Assembly (NCBI GenBank): GCA_001768735.1
Contig: MEMB01000002.1
Span: forward strand, 24,418 to 88,417
Direction: 5' to 3'
Length of the DNA stretch: 64,000 nt
Source of the DNA: Alphaproteobacteria bacterium GWF2_58_20
GTDB lineage: Bacteria; Pseudomonadota; Alphaproteobacteria; UBA1247
The stretch's first letter is position 1, and the number at the start of each line of letters is the position of its first letter. Below the pieces are notes generated by a model. It made no database searches, was not told where the DNA came from, and saw nothing but the letters and a program-made list of their open reading frames with translations. This document shows positions 47,682-58,000 of this stretch, piece after piece. The position numbers and the translations under genes are program-made.

Positions 47682-49211
47682 ATGTCCGGTATCCGTCCTG
47701 TGGTTCTTTGCATTCTTGATGGGTTTGGCTGGCGGGAAGAAGCGCCAGACAATGCCACAACTGTTGGCAAGTTGCCAAATTTCCGCCGGATATGGGCTGA
47801 AAATCCGCATGCCTTCCTGCAGGCTTCGGGGATAGATGTGGGGTTGCCTGAAGGGCAAATGGGCAATTCCGAGGTGGGCCATCTCAATATTGGTTCTGGA
47901 CGCATCGTGATGCAGGACCTTCCAAAAGTTGATCATGCCGTGGCTACAGGGGAAATTGCCCGCAATCCCGTGCTGCGCGACATGATCGAAAAACTGAAAA
48001 CGTCTGGCGGGGCCTGTCACCTGATGGGACTGTTGTCTCCGGGGGGCGTGCATTCGCACCAGAGGCACATGCTGGCATTGTGTGATGCCTTGGCCAAGGC
48101 AGGGGTTCCGGTTCGTGTGCATGCCTTCCTCGATGGTCGTGATGTGCCGCCCCAGAGTGCTGCCGGACAGGTGGCGGAATTCATGCAAGGCATTGCCGGC
48201 ATGGAAAATGTTCGGATGGCCACTATCGGCGGGCGTTATTACGGCATGGACCGTGACAAGCGCTGGGATCGTGTGGAAAAGGCGTACAAGGTCATGACCC
48301 AGCCTGCCGTGGAAGGGTTTGCGGATCCGGTGGCGGCGATCGAATCCAGTTATGCCGCGGATGTGCATGATGAATTTGTGCTTCCGGTTGCAGAAGCGGG
48401 GTATGAAGGCATGAAGGATGGCGATGCCGTCCTGATGGCGAATTTCCGGGCTGACCGGGCGCGCGAAATCCTGTCCGCGCTGCTTTATGAAACGTTTGAC
48501 GGATTTGACCGTGGCCGCAGGATTGTCTTTGTGGATGCAGTTGCCATGGCGGAATACTCGGCCGACCTTACGGCCATCATGCATGTCCTGTTTCCGTCCG
48601 AACGCATTGAAAATGTGCTTGGTGCGGTGGTTGCCGATGCGGGACTGAAACAGCTCCGCATTGCGGAAACCGAAAAATATCCGCATGTCACCTTCTTCTT
48701 TAATGGGGGCGAAGAAAAGATGTATGAGGGTGAGGATCGCATCCTTGTTCCCTCTCCCAAGGTGGCGACTTATGATTTGCAGCCGGAAATGTCGGCTATT
48801 CCGGTAACGGACAAGCTGGTGGAAGCTGTGGGGTCGGGGATCTATGATCTGGTTGTGGTGAATTTTGCCAACCCCGACATGGTAGGTCATACCGGCATCC
48901 TGGAAGCGGCCATCAAGGCGGTTGAAACCGTTGATGCCTGTCTTGGTCGGCTGGAGGAGGCCGTGCGGAAGCAGGGCGGAGCGCTGTTTGTTACGGCAGA
49001 TCATGGCAACTGTGAAAAAATGTATGATGAAACGACACATGGTCCCCATACGGCCCATACCACCAACCAGGTTCCGGCGGTCCTTTTGGGGAGTGGTGCT
49101 GAAAGCATCCATGATGGCCGGCTTTGCGACATTGCCCCCACCCTGCTTGAGGTGATGGCAGTTTCGCAGCCTGTGGAAATGACGGGGAAAAGCCTTATCA
49201 ACCATGGGTAA
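47682..49211 (+). CDS. gpmI: 2,3-bisphosphoglycerate-independent phosphoglycerate mutase
   Basis: A 509-residue iPGM of glycolysis. Metal and catalytic motifs LCILDGFGW, GNSEVGHLNIGSGR (catalytic Ser), GGVHSHQRHM, FLDGRDVPP, TADHGN and HTTNQVPAV are intact. Overlaps envC by eight bases and starts a long operon of envelope genes. Confidence 0.98.
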   Translation: MSGIRPVVLCILDGFGWREEAPDNATTVGKLPNFRRIWAENPHAFLQASGIDVGLPEGQMGNSEVGHLNIGSGRIVMQDLPKVDHAVATGEIARNPVLRDMIEKLKTSGGACHLMGLLSPGGVHSHQRHMLALCDALAKAGVPVRVHAFLDGRDVPPQSAAGQVAEFMQGIAGMENVRMATIGGRYYGMDRDKRWDRVEKAYKVMTQPAVEGFADPVAAIESSYAADVHDEFVLPVAEAGYEGMKDGDAVLMANFRADRAREILSALLYETFDGFDRGRRIVFVDAVAMAEYSADLTAIMHVLFPSERIENVLGAVVADAGLKQLRIAETEKYPHVTFFFNGGEEKMYEGEDRILVPSPKVATYDLQPEMSAIPVTDKLVEAVGSGIYDLVVVNFANPDMVGHTGILEAAIKAVETVDACLGRLEEAVRKQGGALFVTADHGNCEKMYDETTHGPHTAHTTNQVPAVLLGSGAESIHDGRLCDIAPTLLEVMAVSQPVEMTGKSLINHG

Positions 49212-50349
49212 GGTCCTTGTTGTCATTTTTCTTCTGCTGGTGTCTGCCGGAGCATTTGCGGCGGAAAAGCCCCAGTCTGAATTGAAGGCGGTCGAGGCGG
49301 AAATTGCCCGTCAAAAGGCGCTTGAGCTGGAAATGCGGCGCAATGAGGGAAGTATCCAGAAGGAAATCGCCGCCCTGAAGCGGGACATGGTGGCTCTTGC
49401 GTCCCAGATGCGGAAAAAAGAAGATGAGGCAGGCCAGCTTGAACGGGAAATTGCTGTCCTGCAAAAGCGGGAAGATGCGGCCATGGCACGACTGGCCCTG
49501 GGGCGGCGAAGACAGGAAGAACTCGCCGTTTCCCTTGTCCGTCTTGGACGCCTTCCTCCGGAAATGGCCCTTCTGGGGCCGGGGGATGTTGGCCGGGTGA
49601 TTGAAGGCGCGGTGATCCTCAAGGGCGTTGAGCCCGAACTGGAACGGGGCGCGCGGAATATTGAGCGGGAACTGGATGAACTGAGGGAAACCCGTTCAGG
49701 TATTGCCCAAAGGCAGGAATCCCTGAAGCCGGTTCTGGCTGAACTTGCGGTGCGGCGGGAAGATCTTGCAGCGCTGAGTGGAAAACGGCGGCAGAGTTAT
49801 GACAGTTTCGGGCAGCAACGGCGGCAGGCCAAGGAAGCACAGGAAAAGCTGGCGCGGCAGGCCAAGGATTTGCGGGACCTCATGAAGCAATTGGAAAAGG
49901 AGCGTCTGGCCCGCCAGAAAAAGCTGGTGGGAACAGGGAAAACGCCATCCGGATCTTTGCCGCCTGCGGTTCAGCCGGTTTCTGGTCCCGTGGCGCGTTT
50001 TTTTGGCGACAAGGATGCTTATGGCGCTTCCCAGCAGGGAATCAGCATTACGGCGCCCGCATCCGGAACCGTGGTGGCTCCCATGGAGGGACGGATTGTT
50101 TTTGCGGGACCTTTCCGTTCCTACAAGCATCTCTTGATTATTGAGGGCGGAGGCGGCTATCATGCCCTCCTTTCCGGATTGGCCCGGATTGATGCATCGG
50201 TTGGAGAGGATGTGTCGCGGGGTGAGCCGGTGGGCATGATGGGGGCGGCGGGAAATGCCGCGCCTGAACTTTATTTTGAACTGCGCAAGGATGGCGAGCC
50301 GGTGGATCCGGCCTGGGTTCTTGCCGCTGCAGGAAAGAGGCGCAAATGA
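49204..50349 (+). CDS. envC: EnvC-like murein hydrolase activator
   Basis: A 381-residue periplasmic protein with signal peptide (cut after AFA). A long coiled coil (about 20-250) precedes a LytM/M23 domain (about 270-375: GVSI-like QGISITAPASGTVVAPMEGRIVFAGPFRSYKHLLII). The zinc-binding His of true M23 peptidases is not present, so it should act by activating amidases at the septum rather than by cutting. ATGA overlap with ctpA. Confidence 0.9.
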   Translation: MGKVLVVIFLLLVSAGAFAAEKPQSELKAVEAEIARQKALELEMRRNEGSIQKEIAALKRDMVALASQMRKKEDEAGQLEREIAVLQKREDAAMARLALGRRRQEELAVSLVRLGRLPPEMALLGPGDVGRVIEGAVILKGVEPELERGARNIERELDELRETRSGIAQRQESLKPVLAELAVRREDLAALSGKRRQSYDSFGQQRRQAKEAQEKLARQAKDLRDLMKQLEKERLARQKKLVGTGKTPSGSLPPAVQPVSGPVARFFGDKDAYGASQQGISITAPASGTVVAPMEGRIVFAGPFRSYKHLLIIEGGGGYHALLSGLARIDASVGEDVSRGEPVGMMGAAGNAAPELYFELRKDGEPVDPAWVLAAAGKRRK

Positions 50350-51707
50350 TGCGGAAGATTTCGGGAATGATGTTCGGGGTGGCCCTGTGCTTTGCAGGCT
50401 CCGCACTGGCTGTGGATGCAGATGTCAATCCTGCGGCGAATACTTATGAACAGCTGGATCTTTTTGGAAGTGTTTTCGAACGGGTGCGTGCCCAGTATGT
50501 CGAAGAAGTGACCGATGAGAAACTGGTGGAAAGTGCCATCAACGGAATGCTGGTTGCGCTGGACCCGCATTCTGAATTTCTCGACCAGAAAGCCTTCAAG
50601 GACATGCAGGTGCAGACCAAGGGCGAGTTTGGCGGACTTGGCATTGAAGTCACCATGGAAAACGGCCTTGTGAAGGTTGTTTCCCCGATTGACGACACAC
50701 CGGCCGAGCGCGCAGGCGTTCAGGCTGGTGACCTCATCATCAAGCTGGATGGGGAGCAGGTCATGGGGCTTTCCCTCAGCGATGCGGTAGATAAAATGCG
50801 CGGGCCGGTTGGGACGGATATCGTCATTACGGTTTTGCGCGGAGAAAGCGGTGAGCCGTTTGACCTCACCCTTACGCGGGCGATCATCAGGGTCAAATCG
50901 GTGCGTTCGCACGTTGAAGGGGACGTGGGATACATCCGGGTGACCACTTTCAATACCCAGACACAGCCCGGCATTCAGGAAGCGTTTGCCGCGCTTGAAA
51001 AGGAAAAGGGCGACAAGCTGACCGGATATGTCCTTGATCTGCGCAACAATCCTGGTGGTCTTCTGGACCAGGCGATTGCGGTTTCGGATGATTTCCTTGA
51101 TAGCGGCGAGATTGTTTCCACCCGCGGGCGTCTTGCGGAAGATATCCGCAGGTACAATGCGACGCCGGGCGACATGGCCAAGGGCAAGCCTCTTGTGGTG
51201 CTGGTGAATGGCGGATCGGCTTCTGCCTCTGAAATCGTGGCGGGGGCATTGCAGGACCAGAAACGCGCCATCCTGATGGGAACCAAGACGTTTGGCAAAG
51301 GATCGGTCCAGACCATCGTGCCCGTTACGGCCAATGGCGACAAGGCCATCCGTCTGACCACTGCGCGTTATTTCACGCCGTCCGGGCGTTCCATCCAGGC
51401 GGAAGGCATTGTTCCGGACATTGAGGTGAAGCCGGCAAAGCTTGAGGAAATCGAAATGCCCAAGGGCTATAGCGAGGCAGACCTGCGCGGGGCGCTTTCC
51501 AATCCGGACAAGGAAAAAACCGCCAGCAAGGATGGCAAGATGCCGGTAAAGGCTGACAAGAAAGCCGCAGAGCCGAAAAAAGACAAGGATGGCAAGGATT
51601 CATCCACAAACGGCAAGGATGCCGAGGATGCACCGCAGGATTACCAGTTGATGCGGGCGATTGATCTTGTGCGTGGCATCAACCTGTTTCAGGCAGCTGT
51701 AAAATGA
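50346..51707 (+). CDS. ctpA: C-terminal processing peptidase (S41)
   Basis: A 453-residue periplasmic S41 protease with signal peptide (ALAVDA), an N-terminal helical part, a PDZ domain (FGGLGIEVTMENG...GDLIIKLDGE), and the catalytic core with NGGSASASEIVAGA and the Lys in KTFGKGSVQ. The C-terminus is a Lys/Asp-rich tail. In related bacteria it works on lipoproteins and murein hydrolases. ATGA overlaps with both neighbours. Confidence 0.96.
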   Translation: MMRKISGMMFGVALCFAGSALAVDADVNPAANTYEQLDLFGSVFERVRAQYVEEVTDEKLVESAINGMLVALDPHSEFLDQKAFKDMQVQTKGEFGGLGIEVTMENGLVKVVSPIDDTPAERAGVQAGDLIIKLDGEQVMGLSLSDAVDKMRGPVGTDIVITVLRGESGEPFDLTLTRAIIRVKSVRSHVEGDVGYIRVTTFNTQTQPGIQEAFAALEKEKGDKLTGYVLDLRNNPGGLLDQAIAVSDDFLDSGEIVSTRGRLAEDIRRYNATPGDMAKGKPLVVLVNGGSASASEIVAGALQDQKRAILMGTKTFGKGSVQTIVPVTANGDKAIRLTTARYFTPSGRSIQAEGIVPDIEVKPAKLEEIEMPKGYSEADLRGALSNPDKEKTASKDGKMPVKADKKAAEPKKDKDGKDSSTNGKDAEDAPQDYQLMRAIDLVRGINLFQAAVK

Positions 51708-52858
51708 TGTGTAAACACCGCTTCATGAAGTCTGTGGTGCTGGGAGGGCTTGTTGCCGGCGTGATTTATGCCGGGCAGCATTTTTACCCGGCTTCCCCGG
51801 TTTCTCCGGTGGTGTCCATTGATGTTGTCTGGCTGGATCCCATCAACAGTGTGGAGACCGTCCCGGTCCTTGCCGAGGCGGAGGTGGTTGAAAAGGCTCC
51901 GGTGCCAGAAAATGCGCCGCCTGTTTTGGAAGAAGTGCGGGGAACCGTTGCTTCAGGGAATGTGGCTTTGCCTTCTTCCCTGACGGAAACGGGATCCACG
52001 CCTTCGCCTGTTCCTGTCTCTGATCCGGTTCCCCTTGTTCCTGCAGCGGACGTCCGGGCTGCACAGCCTTCTTCCCCGGATGTCTCCGGGCCTGGCTTGC
52101 GTTCGGCGACGCCGATGATGGAAGAAAGCGTCCGGCCGATGCGGCTTTTTGCCAAACCGTTCACGCGTCAGGGAAAGCAGCCGATTGTTGCGGTTGTGAT
52201 TGAAGGTTTGGGGATGTCTCATGGGGCCACAACGGCCGCAGTGCAGGATTTGCCCGGTGGGGTCAGTCTGGCCTATTCGCCTTATGCGCCAAACCTTTCC
52301 GAACAGATGGAGCGGGCGAGGGTTGCCGGGCATGAGCTTTTGCTGATGTTGCCCATGCAGCCGGCCGCAGGGCAGGATGATGCGGGCCCTGATGCCCTGA
52401 TGACCGTGCTGCCGGAAAGCACCAACATGGTTCGCCTGAAGGACGTTCTGGGGCGTGGCACCGGTTATGTCGGCGTCATGCCTTACATGGGCGGCGGTTT
52501 CATGGCTTCCGCAGACGGGTTTCGTCCTGTGTTGCGCCGGATATGGGAAAATGGCCTGCTTTTTGTTGGCGGGATTGAGACACCTCCGGTTGTTCTGCGC
52601 GATGTTGCGGACAGTTTGGGAATTCGCGCACTGATGCCGGATGCGGTGATAGATACCTCGCTTGCGCGCAAGGAAATAGATGCGCAGCTGGCGAAACTTG
52701 TTGAAACGGCTAAGAAAAATGGCTTTGCGCTTGGTGTGGCCGGGGCCTATCCGGTTACGATAGAACGCCTGTCGGTCTGGGCGCAGGGGCTTAAATCTTC
52801 CAAGGTGGCCCTGGCACCTGTGAGTGCGGTTTTTGAAGCGCACGGGGAGGCAAGGTAA
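51704..52858 (+). CDS. Divergent polysaccharide deacetylase family protein
   Basis: A 384-residue protein with an N-terminal membrane segment, a Pro-rich linker (about 50-150), and a YibQ-like deacetylase fold (about 155-375: VAVVIEGLGMSHGATTAAV, AGHELLLMLPMQPA, GYVGVMPYMGGGFMAS, DTSLARKEIDAQL). The usual Asp-Asp of VIDDLG is Glu-Gly here, so metal-dependent activity may be altered. Function of the family is unclear; position between ctpA and rppH is common in Alphaproteobacteria. Confidence 0.88.
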   Translation: MMCKHRFMKSVVLGGLVAGVIYAGQHFYPASPVSPVVSIDVVWLDPINSVETVPVLAEAEVVEKAPVPENAPPVLEEVRGTVASGNVALPSSLTETGSTPSPVPVSDPVPLVPAADVRAAQPSSPDVSGPGLRSATPMMEESVRPMRLFAKPFTRQGKQPIVAVVIEGLGMSHGATTAAVQDLPGGVSLAYSPYAPNLSEQMERARVAGHELLLMLPMQPAAGQDDAGPDALMTVLPESTNMVRLKDVLGRGTGYVGVMPYMGGGFMASADGFRPVLRRIWENGLLFVGGIETPPVVLRDVADSLGIRALMPDAVIDTSLARKEIDAQLAKLVETAKKNGFALGVAGAYPVTIERLSVWAQGLKSSKVALAPVSAVFEAHGEAR

Positions 52859-52859
52859 C

Positions 52860-53372
52860 GTGTCTGTCCCGCTTCAGGAAAAGCCTGTCTGTATCGATGT
52901 CCTGCCTTACCGGCGGGGGGTCGGAATTGCCTTGTTCAACAAGGAAGGTCTTGTCCTGATTGCCAAACGGAGGAAGTCGGTTCGTTCATGGCAGATGCCC
53001 CAGGGAGGGCTTGATCGCAGGGAAAGCGAAATGGAAGCGGCTTACCGGGAACTTTATGAAGAAGTTGGCGTTCCGCGTGAGGCCGTACGGTTGCTGGGCG
53101 AGATGCCGGAAACGGTTTTTTATGACCTTCCGGAGAAATTTGTGGGCAAGGCATGGCATGGTCGGTACCGGGGGCAGGAGCAGCGCTGGTTTGCCATGCG
53201 CCTTATCGCCGACGATGATGTTGTCCGCCTGGATTTGCACCATTTCCAGGAGTTTGATGACTGGCGGTGGGAAAAGCTTGAAAATCTGCCATCGTTGATT
53301 GGGGCCTTCAAGCGCCCGATGTATGAACGCATTGTGTCCGATTTTCAAAAATATGCGGTGCGTGGCGAATGA
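52860..53372 (+). CDS. rppH: RNA pyrophosphohydrolase RppH
   Basis: A 170-residue Nudix enzyme that removes pyrophosphate from the 5' end of mRNA. Nudix box reads GGLDRRESEMEAAYRELYEEVG. Start chosen at GTG 52860, directly after the upstream stop and eight or so bases after GGGGAGG; a longer in-frame start lies inside the upstream gene. Shares an ATGA with uppP. Confidence 0.93.
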   Translation: MSVPLQEKPVCIDVLPYRRGVGIALFNKEGLVLIAKRRKSVRSWQMPQGGLDRRESEMEAAYRELYEEVGVPREAVRLLGEMPETVFYDLPEKFVGKAWHGRYRGQEQRWFAMRLIADDDVVRLDLHHFQEFDDWRWEKLENLPSLIGAFKRPMYERIVSDFQKYAVRGE

Positions 53373-54163
53373 CACCCCTGGCCTTTCTGCATGCTGCCTT
53401 TCTGGGGGTTCTTGAGGGGCTTACCGAATTTTTGCCGGTATCTTCAACGGGGCACCTCATTCTTGCGGAAAAGCTCTCCGGGATCCGGATGGGGGAGAGT
53501 TTTGACATTGTCATCCAGCTTGGCGCCATTCTGGCCATCTGCTGGGTTTACCGGGAAAAGCTCCTGCATGTGATGCTAACCCTCTTTTCAGAACGCTCCT
53601 CCTTTCGGTTTGCCGCCAACATTGCGCTGGCTTTCCTGCCTGCGGTCGTGATTGGGCTCCTGGCACATGATTTCATCAAGACGCGCCTTTTCAATCCGCT
53701 TGTGGTTGCGACAAGCCTTGTGCTTGGCGGCCTGGCCATTCTGGTGGTCGAGCGCTTCAAGCCCGCAGCGGAATATGAGGCTTGCGAAGCCCTTCCTTGG
53801 TGGCGTGCCTTTCTGGTCGGGGTTTTTCAATGCATTGCCATGATTCCGGGGGTGTCGCGTTCCGGGGCGACCATCATGGGAGCGCTGCTTTTGAAGGTGA
53901 AGCGCAAGACGGCAGCGGAATTTTCCTTTTTTCTGGCCATTCCCACCATGTTGGGAGCCAGTGTGCTGGATCTTTACAAGGCCCGCGAGGCCCTGACCAT
54001 GGATGAGGCAGGACTTATTGCCGTTGGGTTTCTAACAGCTTTTGTTTCTGCGCTTTTCGTTGTCAGGGCGGTTATCGGATTTATCGGACGGCATGGTTTT
54101 GCCCCCTTTGCCTGGTACCGGATTGGAGCAGGTCTCCTGATGCTGGGAGTCTTCTGGCCATGA
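53369..54163 (+). CDS. uppP: Undecaprenyl-diphosphatase
   Basis: A 264-residue integral membrane enzyme that recycles undecaprenyl diphosphate for peptidoglycan and other glycans. Signature EGLTEFLPVSSTGHLIL with the catalytic Glu and His, and PGVSRSGATIMGAL. About seven or eight membrane segments. Functionally tied to the glycan operon in this window. ATGA overlaps on both sides. Confidence 0.96.
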   Translation: MTPLAFLHAAFLGVLEGLTEFLPVSSTGHLILAEKLSGIRMGESFDIVIQLGAILAICWVYREKLLHVMLTLFSERSSFRFAANIALAFLPAVVIGLLAHDFIKTRLFNPLVVATSLVLGGLAILVVERFKPAAEYEACEALPWWRAFLVGVFQCIAMIPGVSRSGATIMGALLLKVKRKTAAEFSFFLAIPTMLGASVLDLYKAREALTMDEAGLIAVGFLTAFVSALFVVRAVIGFIGRHGFAPFAWYRIGAGLLMLGVFWP

Positions 54164-54981
54164 GGATATCTGGTCTCTTCTTTCTGGCGGCCTTTTTGTT
54201 GGTTGGTTGTGGTTCTGTCAGGGATGCGCGGGAACAGGCGGTGCGGATTGGCCAGGGTGGCGGAATGGTGGCCCGGCGTATCCCTGCGGGCATTTTCCAG
54301 CTTTCCGCTTGGGAGAAGTTGCTTGATCCCACCAAGTCCCTTCATGTCTATATCGAGGGGGATGGACTTTCCTGGGTCACACGCACCGAACCCGCCATGG
54401 ATCCGACGCCGCGCAATCCGGTGGCGTTGCATCTTGCTGCCGCCGATCGGTGGCCAAACGTGCTTTATCTTGCGCGACCCTGCCAGTTTACCCCGCATGA
54501 AGAGGATGTGTCGTGCGATGCGCGCTGGTGGACAAGCCACCGTAGCGCGGAGGAGGTGGTTGCGGCCATGAATGCCGCCATTTCCAAGGTGGTTCATGAA
54601 GGGCAGACTGTCCGTCTTTTTGGCTATTCTGGCGGGGGCGGAGTTGCCGCGCTGGTTGCTGCGCGGCGCACGGATGTGGAGGCGCTGGTGACGGTGGCCG
54701 GAAATCTTGACCACCAGCGCCTGAACGCCATCCATCATGTTTCCCAAACGCCCCAATCCCTCAATCCGATAGAGGTTACGCCCCGTCTGGCGCATGTTCC
54801 GCAAATCCATTTTGTGGGGGGGAGCGATCAGGTTGTTCCGGCCGAAATTGCGCAGGAATGGAAAAACACCTCAAAAAGCGGGTGCGTTCAGATGGTGGTG
54901 GTTCCGGATGCATCGCATGATGCGGGATGGAAGAATGCCTGGGGCTGGATGCAGAAGATGATTCCTTCTTGCGCACCGTGA
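54160..54981 (+). CDS. Lipoprotein with alpha/beta-hydrolase fold
   Basis: A 273-residue protein with lipobox LVGC (Cys17). The hydrolase core is seen in the strand VRLFGYSGGGGVAALVA with nucleophile Ser157, an acid in VGGSDQVV, and His in PDASHDAGW near the C-terminus. LHVYIEGDGLSW and DPTPRNPVALHLA are conserved in related uncharacterised lipoproteins. Probable esterase at the outer membrane; substrate unknown. Last gene of the operon. Confidence 0.78.
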   Translation: MRISGLFFLAAFLLVGCGSVRDAREQAVRIGQGGGMVARRIPAGIFQLSAWEKLLDPTKSLHVYIEGDGLSWVTRTEPAMDPTPRNPVALHLAAADRWPNVLYLARPCQFTPHEEDVSCDARWWTSHRSAEEVVAAMNAAISKVVHEGQTVRLFGYSGGGGVAALVAARRTDVEALVTVAGNLDHQRLNAIHHVSQTPQSLNPIEVTPRLAHVPQIHFVGGSDQVVPAEIAQEWKNTSKSGCVQMVVVPDASHDAGWKNAWGWMQKMIPSCAP

Positions 54982-55005
54982 TTTTTTGATCTTTTTTAAA
55001 ACGCA

Positions 55006-55034
55006 TTGTTTTGATAAAATGATTTTGCTATAAA
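55006..55034 (+). promoter_or_regulatory. Candidate promoter of the autotransporter
   Basis: TTGTTT (55006-55011) and TATAAA (55029-55034) with a 17-base spacer in an AT-rich stretch, about 45 bases before the start codon. Confidence 0.55.
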
Positions 55035-55079
55035 TAAGTAATTCTCTTGTAAATAGCCTCTTTGTCAAAAGGAATCCCC

Positions 55080-58000
55080 ATGTCCAGAGCCAAAACCAAA
55101 CTCCTTTCCGGAACTTCGCTTGCCACCATCGCCATGCTTCTTGCGGCCACGCCTGTCAAGGCGTTTCCGTCTGGAACCGTGTATGTGAATGGCTCAGATG
55201 AGATCGTAACGGTCAATCCCAATGGCGATCCGGCTATTGCGTTCCTCACAGACAATTCTGCCACAGTGGTTGATGGGGTGGATGTTACGGGGACGGGCAT
55301 TCTTGCCGTCGGTACGCCCGTTGATCAGCAGGGGACGCTGGTTTTTGCCGGGGACAGCAATGTGACTGGGCAGGTAGCCAACAGCACGCAATGGCTCAAG
55401 GAAGTTCAGGCAGGCACCAATGATGGTGTCGTGGTTTTTAATGGCGATTATTATGTCGGAAACACGAACATAGTTGGCGATACGGCCCTCGATCTGGAGG
55501 GGAACCCGACGCAGGGCGCGGTCATTTTCCAGAATGCGGAAACCATCGTCGGTGACAGCATGAATTTCCTCTCGGATGGCACCGTCATTTTTGACAGTGA
55601 GACGACAGTGACCATGGTTGATGGCATTTACGGCGATGGCGCCGGTGTTGTCGTGAATACGCAGGAAATCAATTTCAGCGGAAATATTGGTGCTGAAGGC
55701 CATGCGGTTGGCGCCGTCCACGTGGGCGCAGATTTTACCATGGAGAGCGGGCAGGTTGTTGCCAGCGATGTTGTCTTCTCCGATACAGTCGGTTCCGCTG
55801 ACAGTGACATCACTTTCGGGGAAGGCGTGAACGTCACGGCGGACATCTCGACGGAAAGCGATGGTTCCGGCTGGCTGATCACGGAAGGCGACAATATTGT
55901 CGATGGCAATATTGGCACGGAAGATAACTGGCTCAGTGTTGTTTTGACCAACGAAAGCGGAAATGGCACCTTTACGGCCACGGGCGATGTCAACACCTAT
56001 GATCTCGTGGTTTTTGGCGACATGGAAGTTGATGGTGGGGTTCCCACCAATGGGTCGGCCGAATTCCAGGGAAATGTGAACGCTGATACCACATGGATTG
56101 AAGGTGATGGCCTGGTGATTTTCTCAGGCGATGGGAAAATCGTGCAGACCGATATCACCAACGATGAAAATGACGGAAACGGGACGGTTTATTTCCTTGG
56201 CGATACGGAATTTTGGGGCGATATCGGTGACGAGGAAAACTATCTGTCTTCGGTTGAAATCGGTGCGGATACCGACATTCTTTCCGGAGACATCTATTCC
56301 AATGGTATCAATTTCTCGTCCGGGATCCCCTCCGAAGATCCTGGTCCGGTTGATGTCGCTGTCGCCGACTATACACTGACGTTTGCTGGAAACAGTTATG
56401 TCGAAGCCAACATCACCACGGATGTGGACGGGGAAGGAACGCTCGAGTTCCTTGGGGACAATTATATCCGTGGCGATATTGGTGATGAGGATTATTCCAT
56501 AGGCACCCTGCGTGGCGGCGCGCCCGAGGTTGATTCGGGGCCATCAGGCTTTGTTCCCATGGTAGAGGCACCTGAAAATACAGGTCATCTGGAAATTGAA
56601 GGCAATGTTTATGCCAACAACATCGAAATCGCCAATGATTATGAGATGGATGAGACGCCAACAGCCGGCACCATTTCCTTCTATGGATCGGACATTTATG
56701 CGGACAATATCCGTTTCCTGAATGATGGCCTTGCGGTTTTTGCATCGGAAGATGAAAACAGTTATGTCACTGCCGATGTTGTGACTGACAATGATGGCGA
56801 AGGCAATCTCCTGCTGCTTGCTTCCACTTATGTGAGCGGGGATGTCGGAACTTCGGATGCCAAGCTCAACCAGGTCATTTTGCGGAACAACGGGCAGTTT
56901 GCCGGCGAAGTGCATGCCGGGGAAGTGGCCCTGATCAGCAATGATTTTGGGGAATCGGGTTTTGAGGTTTATTTCGATGATGACCTTGATGCAAACCTGA
57001 CCACGGAAAACAACGAACAGGGGTATATCGTTTTCTACAACAATGCCTCGCATCTTGATTTGGGAACCAATGAAGCCTGGCTGAACCGGGTGAACTATCG
57101 TGGGACAATGCTTGATTCGGTTGAAGGACCAACCGGAACCCATGTCATGGGTGGCGATGTTTATGCCACCATGACCCGCCTTTATGCGGATGCCGAGCTG
57201 GATCTTGGTGGTGCCAACCGCAGCATGTCCGGCGATTTTGTGCATGCGGGCACCCTGACCCTTGCTGGAAATGCCCTGACGGTTGGTGGTGCGATGGGGG
57301 GAACTGCCGCTATTATCGATATGGGGGCGTTGGCTCCCGCCATGATTATGGATAGCCGGGTTATCAACACCACCATCACGGGAACAGGGACGGATGACCT
57401 TGGCCGCATTGTGGCGGATGGCAACATTTACATGGATGACGTTACGGTCAATGTGACGTTGACCGATGGTATCAATCCGCGCGGCGTGTCTTATGAGTTC
57501 CTTGCCAGCAATTCAGGCAATGTTTACGACATCGACAATGCCCTCATCCAGGGTGGGGCCGTGTGGACGTGGGCGCTTGACCTGAACGACGATGCAACCA
57601 TTGCCTATATCACGGGAACGCGCGATTCCGGCGGTTATGTTGAAAACGCGGACGGCCTGCAAACTCCGGGCACTGGCGCCGGCACCGTGCTGGATGATCT
57701 GCTGGATGCAGGCGGCGGCACCGGAATGGGTGACCTGTTCTCGGCGCTTGATGGTCTTGGTGCCGGCCCTCTGGGTGATGCGCTGAATAACCTTGCCCCC
57801 AATATCAATGGCGGCGTTTCGCAAGCCATTGGTTCTGCCGTTGGTGCGGCTACCGGCCGCATTTCCCAGCGGCTTGGCGGTGGCATCGGCGGTGCTGGTG
57901 GTCTTGGTGGAGGTTTTGGCGGGGCTGGCGGGGCTGGTGGTTTTGGTGGAGGTTTTGCACCTCTTCCTGGTGCTGGCGGTGGCATCGGCGGTGCTGGCGG

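Noticed and set aside
46060..47835. Open frame of about 590 codons on the plus strand across mlaE and sufE
   Set aside because: Antisense to two recognised genes; composition rich in His, Gln and Gly with no domain.
47637..49226. Long minus-strand frame opposite gpmI
   Set aside because: gpmI is intact; the opposite frame is a shadow.
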